Assembly: GCA_947625655.1 (NCBI GenBank) | Contig: CANQPD010000013.1 | Coordinates: forward strand, 1 to 64,000 | DNA from: an uncultured Dysosmobacter sp. | GTDB taxonomy: Bacteria; Bacillota; Clostridia; Oscillospirales; Oscillospiraceae | Reading direction: 5' to 3' | DNA length: 64,000 nucleotides | Part shown: positions 7,725 through 16,834 of the stretch, in pieces | Position numbering within the stretch: the first letter of the stretch is position 1 | Layout: every line of letters starts with the position of its first letter | Program-made: the position numbers and the translations under genes | Notes under the pieces: model-generated | What the model was told of the DNA's origin: nothing | What the model saw: only the letters and a program-made list of their open reading frames with translations | Databases searched by the model: none

Positions 7725-8409
7725 GGATGTGCCCCCCCACATAGCCGCCCACGCTGTCGTTGATGACGTGGCCGGAGTCGATGGTGATGACCCGCTTGCC
7801 GAAGCGGTCCACCAGGTCCTTTTCATGGGTCACCACCACCACGGTGGTGCCCAGCGCGTTGATCTGCACCAGCAGGTCCATCAGCTCCAAAGACCGCTCC
7901 GGGTCCAGGTTGCCGGTGGGCTCGTCGGCGATGATGGTGTTGGGATTGTTGACCAGGGCCCGGGCGATGGCCACCCGCTGCTGCTCGCCGCCGGAGAGCT
8001 CCGTGGGATAGCTCTTCGCCTTGTCCTCCAGCCCCACCAGCTTCAGCACATAGGGGATGCGCTCCTGGATCTCCCTGGGCCGGGCCCCCACGGCCCGCAT
8101 GACGAAGGCCAGATTGTCATAGACCGTCTTCTTCTCGATCAGGCGGAAGTCCTGGAAGATGACGCCCAGGGTCCGGCGCATCAGGGGGATCTGCCGGCCG
8201 GAGATGTTGCTGACGGAAAAGCCGTTGATCATGATGCGGCCCCCGCAGGGCTCCACCTCTCCGGTCAGCAGCTTGATGATGGTGGACTTGCCGGAGCCGG
8301 AGGGGCCCACCAGGAAGACGAATTCCCCGTCCTCGATGGTCAGGGTGATGCCCCGGATGGCCCGGGTCCCGTTGTCGTACTCCATTTCCACGTCTTTCAA
8401 ACGGATCAT
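7717..8409 (-). CDS. ftsE: Cell-division ATP-binding protein FtsE
   Basis: A 230-residue ABC ATPase with Walker A GPSGSGKST, Q-loop region (GVIFQDFRL), signature LSGGEQQR, Walker B IIADEPTGNLD and the H-loop THEKDLV. FtsE-specific features are the short length and the YDNGTRAIRG start. It is the first gene of ftsE-ftsX-M23, read from a consensus promoter at 8598-8626 with a 5' leader of about 190 nt that contains a perfect palindrome. Confidence 0.96.
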   Translation of the reverse strand: MIRLKDVEMEYDNGTRAIRGITLTIEDGEFVFLVGPSGSGKSTIIKLLTGEVEPCGGRIMINGFSVSNISGRQIPLMRRTLGVIFQDFRLIEKKTVYDNLAFVMRAVGARPREIQERIPYVLKLVGLEDKAKSYPTELSGGEQQRVAIARALVNNPNTIIADEPTGNLDPERSLELMDLLVQINALGTTVVVVTHEKDLVDRFGKRVITIDSGHVINDSVGGYVGGHIHG

Positions 8410-8567
8410 GCGGCGTTTCGCTCCTCACTTTACGGAAATACCGGCCCCCGCGCCGGGGCGGAGGCCCCATATGGCGGTCAGGTCGACATAATTCTTGAAC
8501 GTATCACATTATAAACGGTTTTTCCCGCCAATGCAAGAACCCTTTGCAAGAATCCAGAACTTTCTGC

Positions 8568-8585
8568 AAACTACCGCGATAGTTT
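8568..8585. promoter_or_regulatory. 18-bp palindrome in the ftsE leader, probable operator
   Basis: AAACTA (8568-8573), CCGCGA, TAGTTT (8580-8585): the arms are exact complements and the centre is nearly symmetric. It lies 13 nt downstream of the ftsE -10 box, where a repressor would block transcription. I do not know the regulator. Confidence 0.5.
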
Positions 8586-8597
8586 CCCTTTTTTGTC

Positions 8598-8626
8598 ATA
8601 CTATCACAGTAGTGTGGCAATGTCAA
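8598..8626 (-). promoter_or_regulatory. Sigma-A promoter for ftsE-ftsX
   Basis: TTGACA (8621-8626), 17-nt spacer, TAGTAT (8598-8603) on the minus strand. The spacer end and -10 form a short dyad around TACTGTGATAGTA. Confidence 0.85.
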
Positions 8627-8643
8627 GGGGGTGAAAAAAGCGG

Positions 8644-8672
8644 CAGACAAATGCCCGCCGCTGTGGTATACT
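8644..8672 (+). promoter_or_regulatory. Probable promoter of the ECF sigma operon
   Basis: CAGACA (8644-8649), 17-nt spacer and TATACT (8667-8672) lie 22 nt before the sigma gene. The -35 matches consensus at four of six positions. Confidence 0.5.
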
Positions 8673-8694
8673 GTTTTCAAGAGAGGGTGGTGGG

Positions 8695-9213
8695 ATGCTG
8701 GTCTATCTGCAGGTCATCGAAGAGCCGGAGGGCAAAAACAAGTTCCAGCGGCTCCACGACCGCTATCTGGGCCTGATGCTGCACACCGCCCGGAAGATCC
8801 TGGACAGCGAGCAGGACGCGGAGGACGCGGTGCAGGAGGCGTTTTACGCCATCGCGAAAAATATTTCAAAAATTTCTGACCCGGAGTGCATCAAAACGCG
8901 AAGCTACGTCGTTACTATAGTTGAGAACAAAGCCATCGACATCTACCGGGCCAGGCGGCGCAAGGCGGCGGAGCCCCTGAACGAGGACACCGCCGGGATC
9001 TCCTTCGGCGTGCCCGGCAACGCCGTGGCGGAGGCCATCGCCCGGCTGCCCGCCCGGTACAGGGAGTTCATCATCCTGAAATACGCCGAGGGCTACACCA
9101 ACGAGGAGCTGATGCACATGCTGGGACTGGGCTATTCCGGCGTCCGCAGTCTGGACGAGCGGGCGAAGAAGAAGCTGAAGGAACTGCTGGAAGAGGAGGG
9201 GATCGACGTATGA
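8695..9213 (+). CDS. ECF-type sigma-70 factor
   Basis: A 172-residue sigma factor with region 2 (FQRLHDRYLGLMLHTARKIL, DAEDAVQEAFYAIAKNI, then the -10-reading segment SYVVTIVENKAIDIYRARRR) and region 4 (LPARYREFIILKYAEGYTNEELMHML and LDERAKKKLKEL). There is no region 1.1 or 3. The GAGGGTGGTGGG stretch just before ATG 8695 serves as ribosome site. Its stop overlaps the start of the next gene (ATGA), the usual layout for a sigma/anti-sigma pair. It probably directs transcription of cell-envelope or secreted functions; its targets are unknown but the genes to 12.7 kb are candidates. Confidence 0.92.
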   Translation: MLVYLQVIEEPEGKNKFQRLHDRYLGLMLHTARKILDSEQDAEDAVQEAFYAIAKNISKISDPECIKTRSYVVTIVENKAIDIYRARRRKAAEPLNEDTAGISFGVPGNAVAEAIARLPARYREFIILKYAEGYTNEELMHMLGLGYSGVRSLDERAKKKLKELLEEEGIDV

Positions 9214-9878
9214 ACATTACGGACGAGATGCTGCGGCAGGCGGCGCCCCTGGCCCGGGACGCCATGCTGGCCTCCCTGCCGGAGCCGGAGGACTGCCCGG
9301 CGGACTGCTCCCCCCGGCTGCGGCGGCGGCTGGACCGCATGCTGCGCCGCCAGCGGCACCCGGCGCTCTACAGGACCGTGGGGCAGGCCGCGGCCTGCTT
9401 CCTGGCGGTGCTGGTGCTGGGGGGCGGCTGGCTGGCGGCGGACCAGGAGGCCCGGGCCAGCTTCTTCCAGTGGACGCGGCAGGTCTATGAGACCCAGATC
9501 GTCTACCGCTTCGCCGGCGAGGGCGCGAAGCACGGCGTGTACCGCGTGGGCTGGGTGCCGGAGGGGTATACGGTGTGGAAAATTTTAGATTCCTCTATCG
9601 GATATGTCAACGAAAACGATCAGTTGCTCTGGTTTTCTTACGGTTCTATGCAGGAAGGCTCCTCGCTCTATATTGTGGAAGCTGATCACGCCACCATGTA
9701 TCCCGTTGAGATCAACGGCATTCCCGGGGAATTTTATGTATATGATAACGACACCGCCAACGTCCTTGTGTGGCTGGACGAAACCAGCGGCATGTGCTTC
9801 TCAATCGGCGGCTTTCTGGATGAACCTGACATTTTGCACATGGCGGAGAGTATTTATTTGGAAGAATCTACAAAATAA
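9210..9878 (+). CDS. Membrane-anchored anti-sigma-like protein with DUF4367-type domain
   Basis: A 222-residue protein that overlaps the sigma gene by 4 nt. The N-terminal 55 residues are cytoplasmic and charged, followed by one membrane span (about 57-76, VGQAAACFLAVLVLGGGWLA) and an outside domain with GVYRVGWVPEGYTVWKIL, WFSYGSMQEGSSLYIVEAD and an acidic C-terminus (MAESIYLEE), the pattern of DUF4367. Such proteins next to ECF factors bind the sigma on the inside and sense on the outside; this role is inferred from the pairing and topology. Base composition drops sharply after about 9570, where the outside domain becomes A+T-richer than the first half. Confidence 0.75.
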   Translation: MNITDEMLRQAAPLARDAMLASLPEPEDCPADCSPRLRRRLDRMLRRQRHPALYRTVGQAAACFLAVLVLGGGWLAADQEARASFFQWTRQVYETQIVYRFAGEGAKHGVYRVGWVPEGYTVWKILDSSIGYVNENDQLLWFSYGSMQEGSSLYIVEADHATMYPVEINGIPGEFYVYDNDTANVLVWLDETSGMCFSIGGFLDEPDILHMAESIYLEESTK

Positions 9879-9883
9879 AAAAA

Positions 9884-9954
9884 TTTCAAAAACGCGCGCA
9901 TCAAATTCGCCTCCTTTCGTCGTTACTATAGACAGAACGCCGCAAAGGAGGTGA
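9884..9954 (+). repeat. Degenerate copy of a sigma-gene segment
   Basis: This intergenic stretch resembles part of the upstream sigma gene (about 8866-8935): both have ATTTCAAAAA, GCATCAAA and the identical 14-mer CGTCGTTACTATAG (8907 and 9918). Read in frame it gives KTRASNSPPFVVTIDRT against KTRSYVVTIVEN in the sigma factor. It ends at the AAAGGAGGTGA ribosome site of the next gene. Confidence 0.55.
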
Positions 9955-9959
9955 TTTTC

Positions 9960-10322
9960 ATGAAAAGGCGTATCTGTATCCTGGCAGCGGTTTTCCTTCT
10001 GGTTCTCTCGGCAACCGCCGGAGCCGTGGAAACAAGAGAACTGACTCCCCGTCCCTCGCTGTCTTTCAGCGGCACCACGGCAACCTGCAAAGTTGATATC
10101 TTTGCAGAAGCCCCTTCTGCCAAAATCAGCGCCACGGTCAAGCTGTGGGACGGCGGCACCTGTCTCAAGACCTGGACGGATTCCGACACCGGTGTTTTGT
10201 CCTTCTCCGAGACCCACAGCAGGAACATCACGGCGGGCAAGTCCTACCAAATGACCGTGGACTACACCATCGCGGGCAAGTCCTATCCCCAGCTTTCCAC
10301 ATCCGCAGTTTGCCGAGGATAA
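9960..10322 (+). CDS. Small secreted protein of unknown function
   Basis: A 120-residue protein with a clear signal peptide (MKRRICILAAVFLLVLSATAGA-VE, about 22 residues). The mature part is Thr/Ser-rich with alternating hydrophobics (LSFSGTTATCKVDIFAE, KISATVKLWDGGTCLKTW, YQMTVDYTIAGKSY), which suggests a small beta sandwich, with Cys residues that could pair. ATG 9960 is set by an almost perfect ribosome site AAAGGAGGTGA (9944-9954). A decayed copy of its 3' half is found at 11459-11581. I do not recognise a named family. Confidence 0.75.
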   Translation: MKRRICILAAVFLLVLSATAGAVETRELTPRPSLSFSGTTATCKVDIFAEAPSAKISATVKLWDGGTCLKTWTDSDTGVLSFSETHSRNITAGKSYQMTVDYTIAGKSYPQLSTSAVCRG

Positions 10323-10405
10323 TACAGTATCAAAAGAATCGTTGTTCATCTCAGTTGCAAGGATATGAAGCTACTCATCATGCACATTTTTAAGGAGAAT
10401 TTTAT

Positions 10406-11356
10406 ATGATAAAAAAATTCAGCGCATTCTTATTAGCGCTTGTCATGCTTGCATCTATATCGGCTTCGGGATGTGCAAGTGAAGGCCCCGTTTCTCAAGG
10501 AAGTCCGCAGGACTTGGACCCGGAAACTTATACTGCTATCCGTGAGGCAGAATTAGTCGAATGGCGGTTGCACGCCAGTGAAGAAACTCTGCGAGAGAAC
10601 GGATTTTCTGAAAGCTCCATCCAAAAAATCCGTTCCGGAGAATATGAGCAGTCTTTGAGAGATGAAGTGATGTACCGCGCCAGCTTGGACGAAGAAACGC
10701 TGGCTTCTTCCCCCTATCATTATACGCCCGAACAAATCGAAGCTCTCAAGAGTTTTTCCGGCGACGAGCCCATAGTCCAGATGCTTGCCGTCACAGGCGC
10801 AAAAGTATTGATTGACAAAAACCTGATCCTGTATTACTACTACACTTCCCTGGACATGACTCATTTTGTCGTGGAATTTGACTGGGAGTGGACTTCCGCT
10901 CCCGTTGATTTTGGGGCCGAGGAACTGATCGGTATTTCCTGGAATAACGATTATATGCTCGGATATCCCATAAGGCGTTCGTGGAATTATCACTACGTTA
11001 CTTATCAATCTGTAAATAATCCAAAAGATAATTACAACGTCTCCGTTCCCTTGGAGGAAACACAGATGTGCCTTTCAGAATATCCTTTCAAATTTCAAGA
11101 AGATGTCTACCAAGCTATGTCCGGAACTGTCACAGTTTCGTTGTGCGCGGCGGGACGTCTGACCAATTCCAAAATCGTCCTCAAATACGGCCACACTTCC
11201 ATTGAAGGGGAGACCCCTTCCATTTCTCTACCGCTTGGTATTGGTTTTGGATTTGAAAATGTAACAGACGTATATACTTCAAATGTATATACCGCAAGGA
11301 CTCCTACAACAAAAGACGGTCCCGTGCAAATGTCAATTGATGATTTGGAAAGCTGA
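10406..11356 (+). CDS. Putative lipoprotein of unknown function
   Basis: A 316-residue protein with an N-terminal hydrophobic stretch ending SISASGC at about residue 23, a plausible though not ideal lipobox (A-S-G-C). The mature part has a helical charged segment (YTAIREAELVEWRLHASEETLRENGFSESSIQKIRSGEY is spread over about 42-80) and then beta-rich sequence with VVEFDWEWTSAP and SGTVTVSLCAAGRL. AAGGAG precedes ATG 10406. A+T content is higher than in the core genes. It is the third gene of the ECF-associated group; function is unknown. Confidence 0.7.
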   Translation: MIKKFSAFLLALVMLASISASGCASEGPVSQGSPQDLDPETYTAIREAELVEWRLHASEETLRENGFSESSIQKIRSGEYEQSLRDEVMYRASLDEETLASSPYHYTPEQIEALKSFSGDEPIVQMLAVTGAKVLIDKNLILYYYYTSLDMTHFVVEFDWEWTSAPVDFGAEELIGISWNNDYMLGYPIRRSWNYHYVTYQSVNNPKDNYNVSVPLEETQMCLSEYPFKFQEDVYQAMSGTVTVSLCAAGRLTNSKIVLKYGHTSIEGETPSISLPLGIGFGFENVTDVYTSNVYTARTPTTKDGPVQMSIDDLES

Positions 11357-11458
11357 CACATCCTGCATAGGTCATCGCAAAAATATTTTTCCATGTCATC
11401 TATTGTATATAGCCAGTCCCGGTACCTCAGAAAGGAGCGCCTGTGAAAAAGGCAGGCC

Positions 11459-11581
11459 TCCTTCTCCGAGACCCACAGCAGGAACATCACGGCGGGCAAG
11501 TCCTACCAAATGACCGTAAGCTATACCATCGCGGGCAAGTCCTATCCCCAGCTTTCCACATCCGCCCTCTGCCGGGGATAA
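11459..11581 (+). pseudogene. Decayed second copy of the small secreted protein gene
   Basis: Bases 11459-11581 repeat 10199-10322 with few changes and keep the same frame to the stop (SETHSRNITAGKSYQMTV ... PQLSTSALCRG). Upstream, a ribosome site and GTGAAAAAG start (11443) are joined to it out of frame, so the copy has lost its middle and cannot make the protein. Confidence 0.8.
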
Positions 11582-11625
11582 AAATCTCCTTTTCTCTTTC
11601 CAAAAAATATTTAGAAAGGAAATGC

Positions 11626-12047
11626 ATGATGAAAAAGAAAATTTGCGCTCTATTTCTGGCCCTCGCAATGTGTTTATAGATGCTCCTGCATTGCTCGGGA
11701 CTGCCATCAGCGCTACTGAATTTACCACTGTCGCAGCAATTATTTCGGCCTTTTCTGCAATCAATTATCCAAGTAGTCCCTATACTACGTCTACCGCTAT
11801 CACCGATGCAAATACACGGGCAATTGGCGCTACCTGGAAATCTAGTCTTCGTCTGCAAAATAGTGACCATGAACTATGGGCTGAAAGCAGTCTTTCAACT
11901 CAAAAATCTAGCCTAGCCACAAATGTTTCAACATATGCTGCAACTGAGTGGGCATATGATGTCTTTTACGGCGCGGGTTCTATAGTTCCCCAATTTTCAA
12001 ACGTCACTCTTAGTGCATCGGGAAGTTACTTGTCAAATATGAAATGA
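11626..12047 (+). pseudogene. Frameshifted secreted-protein gene
   Basis: AAAGGA precedes ATG 11626, which opens a good signal peptide, MMKKKICALFLALAMCL, but this frame stops at TAG 11680. The next frame (codons continuing from position 11622) carries on as DAPALLGTAISATEF and runs to 12047 with Ser/Thr-rich sequence and a Tyr/Trp pair (EWAYDVFYGAG). A one-base change near 11670-11682 would fuse the two. Either the gene is broken or there is a sequencing error. It was probably a secreted protein of about 140 residues. The stop overlaps the next start (ATGA). Confidence 0.65.
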
Positions 12048-12736
12048 ACCGACCATATTTTCGTATCTTTTTAGTTATATTGCTGCCGTTAGTTATTTTT
12101 TTCAGCATTTGTATTCCCGTCAAAACAGAGTTCACATCTATTTCAGTCTCAGAATTATATGAGAGCACAAATTCCCGTCTTGCTGCGGCAGGTGCCGCTT
12201 TAACTAGCTACACTAACCGCAAGACAGATTTCCCCGTACAATATCAAACCGCATACATAGCAGAAAATACATATCTGTTTGGCAAAGCGGAAACTATGTA
12301 TATCATCCCCTATCTGACAGCAGAGGTCGATGATGTCCGCACTGCGGGGAAATCTGATTGGATTTTTCACCTGTATCTGTCGGCATTCGTACAAAATCAA
12401 AGCGGTGCTATCCGAGAAAGCAAATCCTATCGGATAAAGGATTCTTTCTTTGATGTCGAATCTGATTCAAACACGTCTATTATGAATCGTCAACTGGCAT
12501 CAACCTATGATAATCGCTTTTCGGTGTCGCTAGACGGTGCAGCTTGGAAACCTACAGAACCATATACAATAGTCCTCCATGCTTCTACACAAGATTCAAC
12601 AACAGCACAAAACGCCCCCTGCACAGCTATTTATCAGTGGAGTGGAAGTATCTCCGCATGGCCCATCGCCCTTTTCAACGATCCGATTGTTTTCAGCGTA
12701 AACGCATGCTCTTCGTATCAAAATAATATGTTGTAG
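12044..12736 (+). CDS. Single-span membrane-anchored protein, unknown
   Basis: A 230-residue protein with one N-terminal span (FRIFLVILLPLVIFFSICIPV, about 6-26) and an outside domain rich in Ser, Thr and Tyr (ESTNSRLAAAGAALTSYTNRK, TAYIAENTYLFGKAETMYIIPYL, FHLYLSAFVQNQSG). It overlaps the previous frame by 4 nt, so it was translated with it. No family recognised. It is the last gene of the ECF-linked group and is followed by a strong terminator. Confidence 0.65.
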   Translation: MNRPYFRIFLVILLPLVIFFSICIPVKTEFTSISVSELYESTNSRLAAAGAALTSYTNRKTDFPVQYQTAYIAENTYLFGKAETMYIIPYLTAEVDDVRTAGKSDWIFHLYLSAFVQNQSGAIRESKSYRIKDSFFDVESDSNTSIMNRQLASTYDNRFSVSLDGAAWKPTEPYTIVLHASTQDSTTAQNAPCTAIYQWSGSISAWPIALFNDPIVFSVNACSSYQNNML

Positions 12737-12780
12737 AATCACACAAATCTGATATGCTAAAAAGCGTTTTAAAAAAGTTC

Positions 12781-12817
12781 TACAGAAAAGGCCGCCTGTT
12801 AGGCGGCCTTTTCTGTA
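12781..12817. terminator. Bidirectional terminator
   Basis: A perfect 17-bp stem, TACAGAAAAGGCCGCCT against AGGCGGCCTTTTCTGTA with a GTT loop. It separates the ECF group from the convergent CdaR-type gene. Confidence 0.9.
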
Positions 12818-12840
12818 GAATCCAAATTAAATCATGCAAT

Positions 12841-13932
12841 TCAGGAATCAATCCCCCGGCTGGTCAAATACTTCTTGACCATGAGGGCCACCTTGAAGGT
12901 GATGGCGTCGTCGAATTCCCGCAGGTCCAAGCCCGTCAGCTTCTTGATCTTCTCCAGCCGGTACACCAGGGTGTTGCGGTGGACGAAGAGCTTCCGGGCG
13001 GTCTCGGACACGTTCAGGTTGTTCTCGAAGAATTTATGGATGGTGAAGAGGGTCTCCTTATCCAGGGCGTCGATGGGATTCTTCTTGAAGACCTCCTGGA
13101 GGAACATCTCGCACAGGGTGGTGGGCAGCTGATAGATCAGGCGGCCGATGCCCAGGTTCTCGTAGTTGATGACGTATTTTTCGGTGTCGAAGACCTTGCC
13201 CACCTCAATGGCGATCTGGGCCTCCTTATAGCTCTTGGCCAGGTCCCGCAGATGGGTGGCGATGGTGCCGATGCCCACCACCACGGTGCTCTCGCTGCCG
13301 GAGCGGAGCGCCTCCTCAATGGAGCCGGCGATCTTGTTCAGTTCCCGGATGCCGGAGCCCTCGGGCATCTGGCGGATGAGGACCACATCCCCCTCCCCCA
13401 CGCTGAGGACGAAATCGTTCTGCCGGTCGGGGAACATGGACTGGACCACGTCGGTGGGGACGGACTCGCCCCGCTTCAGGGAGCGGACCACAAAGACGCC
13501 CCGGGGGACATCGGCGGTGACCCGCAGTTCCTTGGCGCGCATATAGATGTCGCCCAGCATGATATTGTCGGAGATGATATCCTTGATGAAAGAGCCGCGG
13601 TCGTGCTTCTCCTCATAATAGGATTTGGCGGCGTTCAGGGCCACGGTGGCCATGGCGCAGGCGGTCTTGCTGACCTCGTTGTCGCCGAAGGTGAACGCCG
13701 CGTAGTCAAACTGGTTGCCCCAGCCGTTCAGCGCCTTGAACGTCTTGCCGTCGGAGGAGATCATGCCGCCGGAGGCGCCGTTCACCACCGGCACGTACTC
13801 CGCCCACCGCTGGCCGATCATGGACAGCTCGCTGCAGGCGATCACGATGCCCTCCCCATCGATGACGCCAATGGTGCGGTCAGTATTCTCCTTCAGCTGC
13901 AGCACCACGTTTTGAAAAATTCTCCCAGACAT
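12841..13932 (-). CDS. CdaR/PucR-type helix-turn-helix transcriptional regulator
   Basis: A 363-residue regulator. The N-terminal third resembles the sugar-diacid-recognition (GAF-like) domain of CdaR (FQNVVLQLKENTDRTIGVIDGEGIVIACS), the middle holds a GGDEF-like fold typical of the family (VVVGIGTIATHLRDLAKSYKEAQIAIEVGK) and the C-terminus is the PucR HTH (TIHKFFENNLNVSETARKLFVHRNTLVYRLEKIKKLTGLD). ATG 13932 is chosen for the GGAGGAAG ribosome site. It is a single gene with its own promoter; target genes are not adjacent. It is a common Clostridia regulator of carbon use; ligand unknown. Confidence 0.85.
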   Translation of the reverse strand: MSGRIFQNVVLQLKENTDRTIGVIDGEGIVIACSELSMIGQRWAEYVPVVNGASGGMISSDGKTFKALNGWGNQFDYAAFTFGDNEVSKTACAMATVALNAAKSYYEEKHDRGSFIKDIISDNIMLGDIYMRAKELRVTADVPRGVFVVRSLKRGESVPTDVVQSMFPDRQNDFVLSVGEGDVVLIRQMPEGSGIRELNKIAGSIEEALRSGSESTVVVGIGTIATHLRDLAKSYKEAQIAIEVGKVFDTEKYVINYENLGIGRLIYQLPTTLCEMFLQEVFKKNPIDALDKETLFTIHKFFENNLNVSETARKLFVHRNTLVYRLEKIKKLTGLDLREFDDAITFKVALMVKKYLTSRGIDS

Positions 13933-13989
13933 GGTCTTCCTCCTCACCGAAATCACACGAAATTCTTTGTGCAATTTGTCAACAACTAT

Positions 13990-14018
13990 ATTATATCGGC
14001 ACTTTCGGCAAAATGCAA
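13990..14018 (-). promoter_or_regulatory. Promoter of the CdaR-type gene
   Basis: TTGCAT (14013-14018), 17-nt spacer, TATAAT (13990-13995) on the minus strand, 57 nt before the start codon. Confidence 0.75.
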
Positions 14019-14089
14019 GATGTTTTTTCTTTTTTCAACAAAAAAGTCCTTGGCTTTTTGGTGAACTTTTGTTCTTTTACTTGGAAACG

Positions 14090-14809
14090 TCAAAAATTCC
14101 GAAGCGCTTCGACCTCTGCATCCGTTAAAAACCGAAATTCCCCCCGTGAAAGTGACGTATCCAACGGCAAATTGCCCATCCGCACCCGCTCCAGATACAC
14201 CACCGGCTTTCCCAGGCAGGCCAGCATCCGCTTCACCTGGTGGAATTTTCCCTCCCGCAGGGTAACGCGGGCCTCGCTCTCCTCCCCTGCCGCCAGGATC
14301 TCCAGGCCCGCCGGACGGCAGACCAGGCCGTCCCCCAGGGTCATGCCGGCGGCAAAGGCGCGGCAGTCCTCCTCCGTCAGGCGGCCGGCCACGCGGGCGT
14401 AATAGACTTTCTCCACGTGGTATTTGGGGGACAGCAGCTCGTGGGCAAGGCCGCCCTCGTTGGTCAGCAGCAGGAGGCCCTCCGTGTCCTTGTCCAGCCG
14501 CCCCACGGGGAACAGGCCCTGTTTTTGCAGCTCCGGCGGCAGCAGGTCCAGCACGGTGGCACCTTTGCCGTCCTCCGTGGCGGAGAGATACCCCGCGGGC
14601 TTATTCAGCATGATCCAGGTGAAGCGGCGGTAGGCCAGCACCTCCCCGTTTACCGTGATCTCCGCCGTCTCCGGGTCCGCCTTTTCCTCGGCGGAGCGGG
14701 CGGGGATGCCGTCCACCAGCACCCGGCCCTGACGCGTCAGGTTCTTCACCTCCCGCCGGGACCACCGGCCCGTGGAGGCGATGATCTTGTCCAGCCGCTG
14801 CTTTTCCAT
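14090..14809 (-). CDS. 16S/23S rRNA pseudouridine synthase, RsuA/RluE/RluF family
   Basis: A 239-residue enzyme that converts a uridine in rRNA to pseudouridine. It has an N-terminal S4 RNA-binding domain (about 2-48, QRLDKIIASTGRWSRREVKNL) and a catalytic domain with GRLDKDTEGLLLLTN, where Asp106 is the nucleophile. The family elements MLNKPAGYLSA and KFHQVKRMLA are present. AAAGGAGGG lies before ATG 14809. Which uridine it modifies cannot be told from sequence alone. Confidence 0.93.
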   Translation of the reverse strand: MEKQRLDKIIASTGRWSRREVKNLTRQGRVLVDGIPARSAEEKADPETAEITVNGEVLAYRRFTWIMLNKPAGYLSATEDGKGATVLDLLPPELQKQGLFPVGRLDKDTEGLLLLTNEGGLAHELLSPKYHVEKVYYARVAGRLTEEDCRAFAAGMTLGDGLVCRPAGLEILAAGEESEARVTLREGKFHQVKRMLACLGKPVVYLERVRMGNLPLDTSLSRGEFRFLTDAEVEALRNF

Positions 14810-14886
14810 ACTGCCACCCTCCTTTTGTTCTCTATTTTATCATATTCCGCGGCAAAAATGAATAGGAACAAGCAGGAGGGATGGAT

Positions 14887-15357
14887 ATGTTGATTTGGAT
14901 TGCCCGGTTTTCACGGAAAAAGGCCGCTTTCGCCGTCATCGCCATGGGCGTCGTCATGGCGGCGCTGATCATCCTGATGGGGCGGCTGCCGCCGGACGAG
15001 GACGCCGCCCCGCCGCGATTGGCCGACAACGGCCAGCGGGTGGCCTATCTCCAGTCTCTCGGCTGGGAGGTGGAGCCGGAGCCGCTGGAGACACTGCAGT
15101 TTTTGCTGCCGGAGGCTCTGGCGGAGCCGTATCTCAGCTACAACGACCTGCAGAAGCGCCAGGGGTTTGACCTCACGAATTGCTGCGGCAAGCAGGTGGC
15201 CCGGTTCACCTATGCCGTCACCAACTATCCGGGGCGGCCGGAGGGCGTGCAGCTGAATCTGTATGTCTGTGAGGAGGCGCCGGTGGCGGGGGATATTTTC
15301 TGCGCCGGGGCCGACGGGTTCCAGGAGACGCTGGCATATCCGGAAGCGGAGTCGTGA
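14887..15357 (+). CDS. Single-span membrane protein, DUF4830-like
   Basis: A 156-residue protein with one N-terminal span (about 12-32, FAVIAMGVVMAALIILMG) and an outside domain with QRVAYLQSLGWEVEPEP, YNDLQKRQGFDLTNCCGK and RFTYAVTNYPGRPEG, the conserved parts of the DUF4830 family as I recall it. Function is unknown. ATG 14887 is chosen because AGGAGG ends 7 nt upstream; ATG 14881 would touch it. It diverges from the rsuA-like gene, with 77 nt between the starts. Confidence 0.7.
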   Translation: MLIWIARFSRKKAAFAVIAMGVVMAALIILMGRLPPDEDAAPPRLADNGQRVAYLQSLGWEVEPEPLETLQFLLPEALAEPYLSYNDLQKRQGFDLTNCCGKQVARFTYAVTNYPGRPEGVQLNLYVCEEAPVAGDIFCAGADGFQETLAYPEAES

Positions 15358-15473
15358 GGGACACCGTCAGCGCCGCGGTCAGCTGCCGTCCGTCCCCGCA
15401 AGGTGACGGAACCGCGCGCCGGGATCGCCGCGCCCTAACGGGTGTAAGAACAGCACGGACACCTGACAGCAAA

Positions 15474-15505
15474 AAAGAAGACCGGTCGAATGACCGGTCT
15501 TCTTT
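15474..15505. terminator. Terminator after tuf (also faces the DUF4830 gene)
   Basis: AAAGAAGACCGGTC and GACCGGTCTTCTTT are perfect arms with a 4-nt loop; on the minus strand TTTTTTG follows. It lies 14 nt after the tuf stop. Confidence 0.9.
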
Positions 15506-15518
15506 CGCAATCAATTGA

Positions 15519-16721
<1,203 letters not shown>

Positions 16722-16786
16722 TTGAAAATCCTCCTATCAATTTGCAAAATCAACTTGCAGCAATGCGCACGTACTCAGCATTGCTT

Positions 16787-16815
16787 ATTTTACAGTATAT
16801 CGCAGGGAAAATCAA
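16787..16815 (-). promoter_or_regulatory. Internal promoter for tuf
   Basis: TTGATT (16810-16815), 17-nt spacer, TAAAAT (16787-16792) on the minus strand, 20 nt beyond the fusA stop and about 65 nt before the tuf start. Confidence 0.75.
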
Positions 16816-16834
16816 TCCCTTTTTCCAAACACGC

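Noticed and set aside
5556-7763. 735-residue plus-strand frame over the M23 and ftsX genes
   Set aside because: Antisense shadow with low-complexity composition; both minus-strand genes are complete and recognisable.
12754-14064. 436-residue plus-strand frame over the CdaR-type gene
   Set aside because: Antisense shadow; the minus-strand gene has promoter, ribosome site and known domains.
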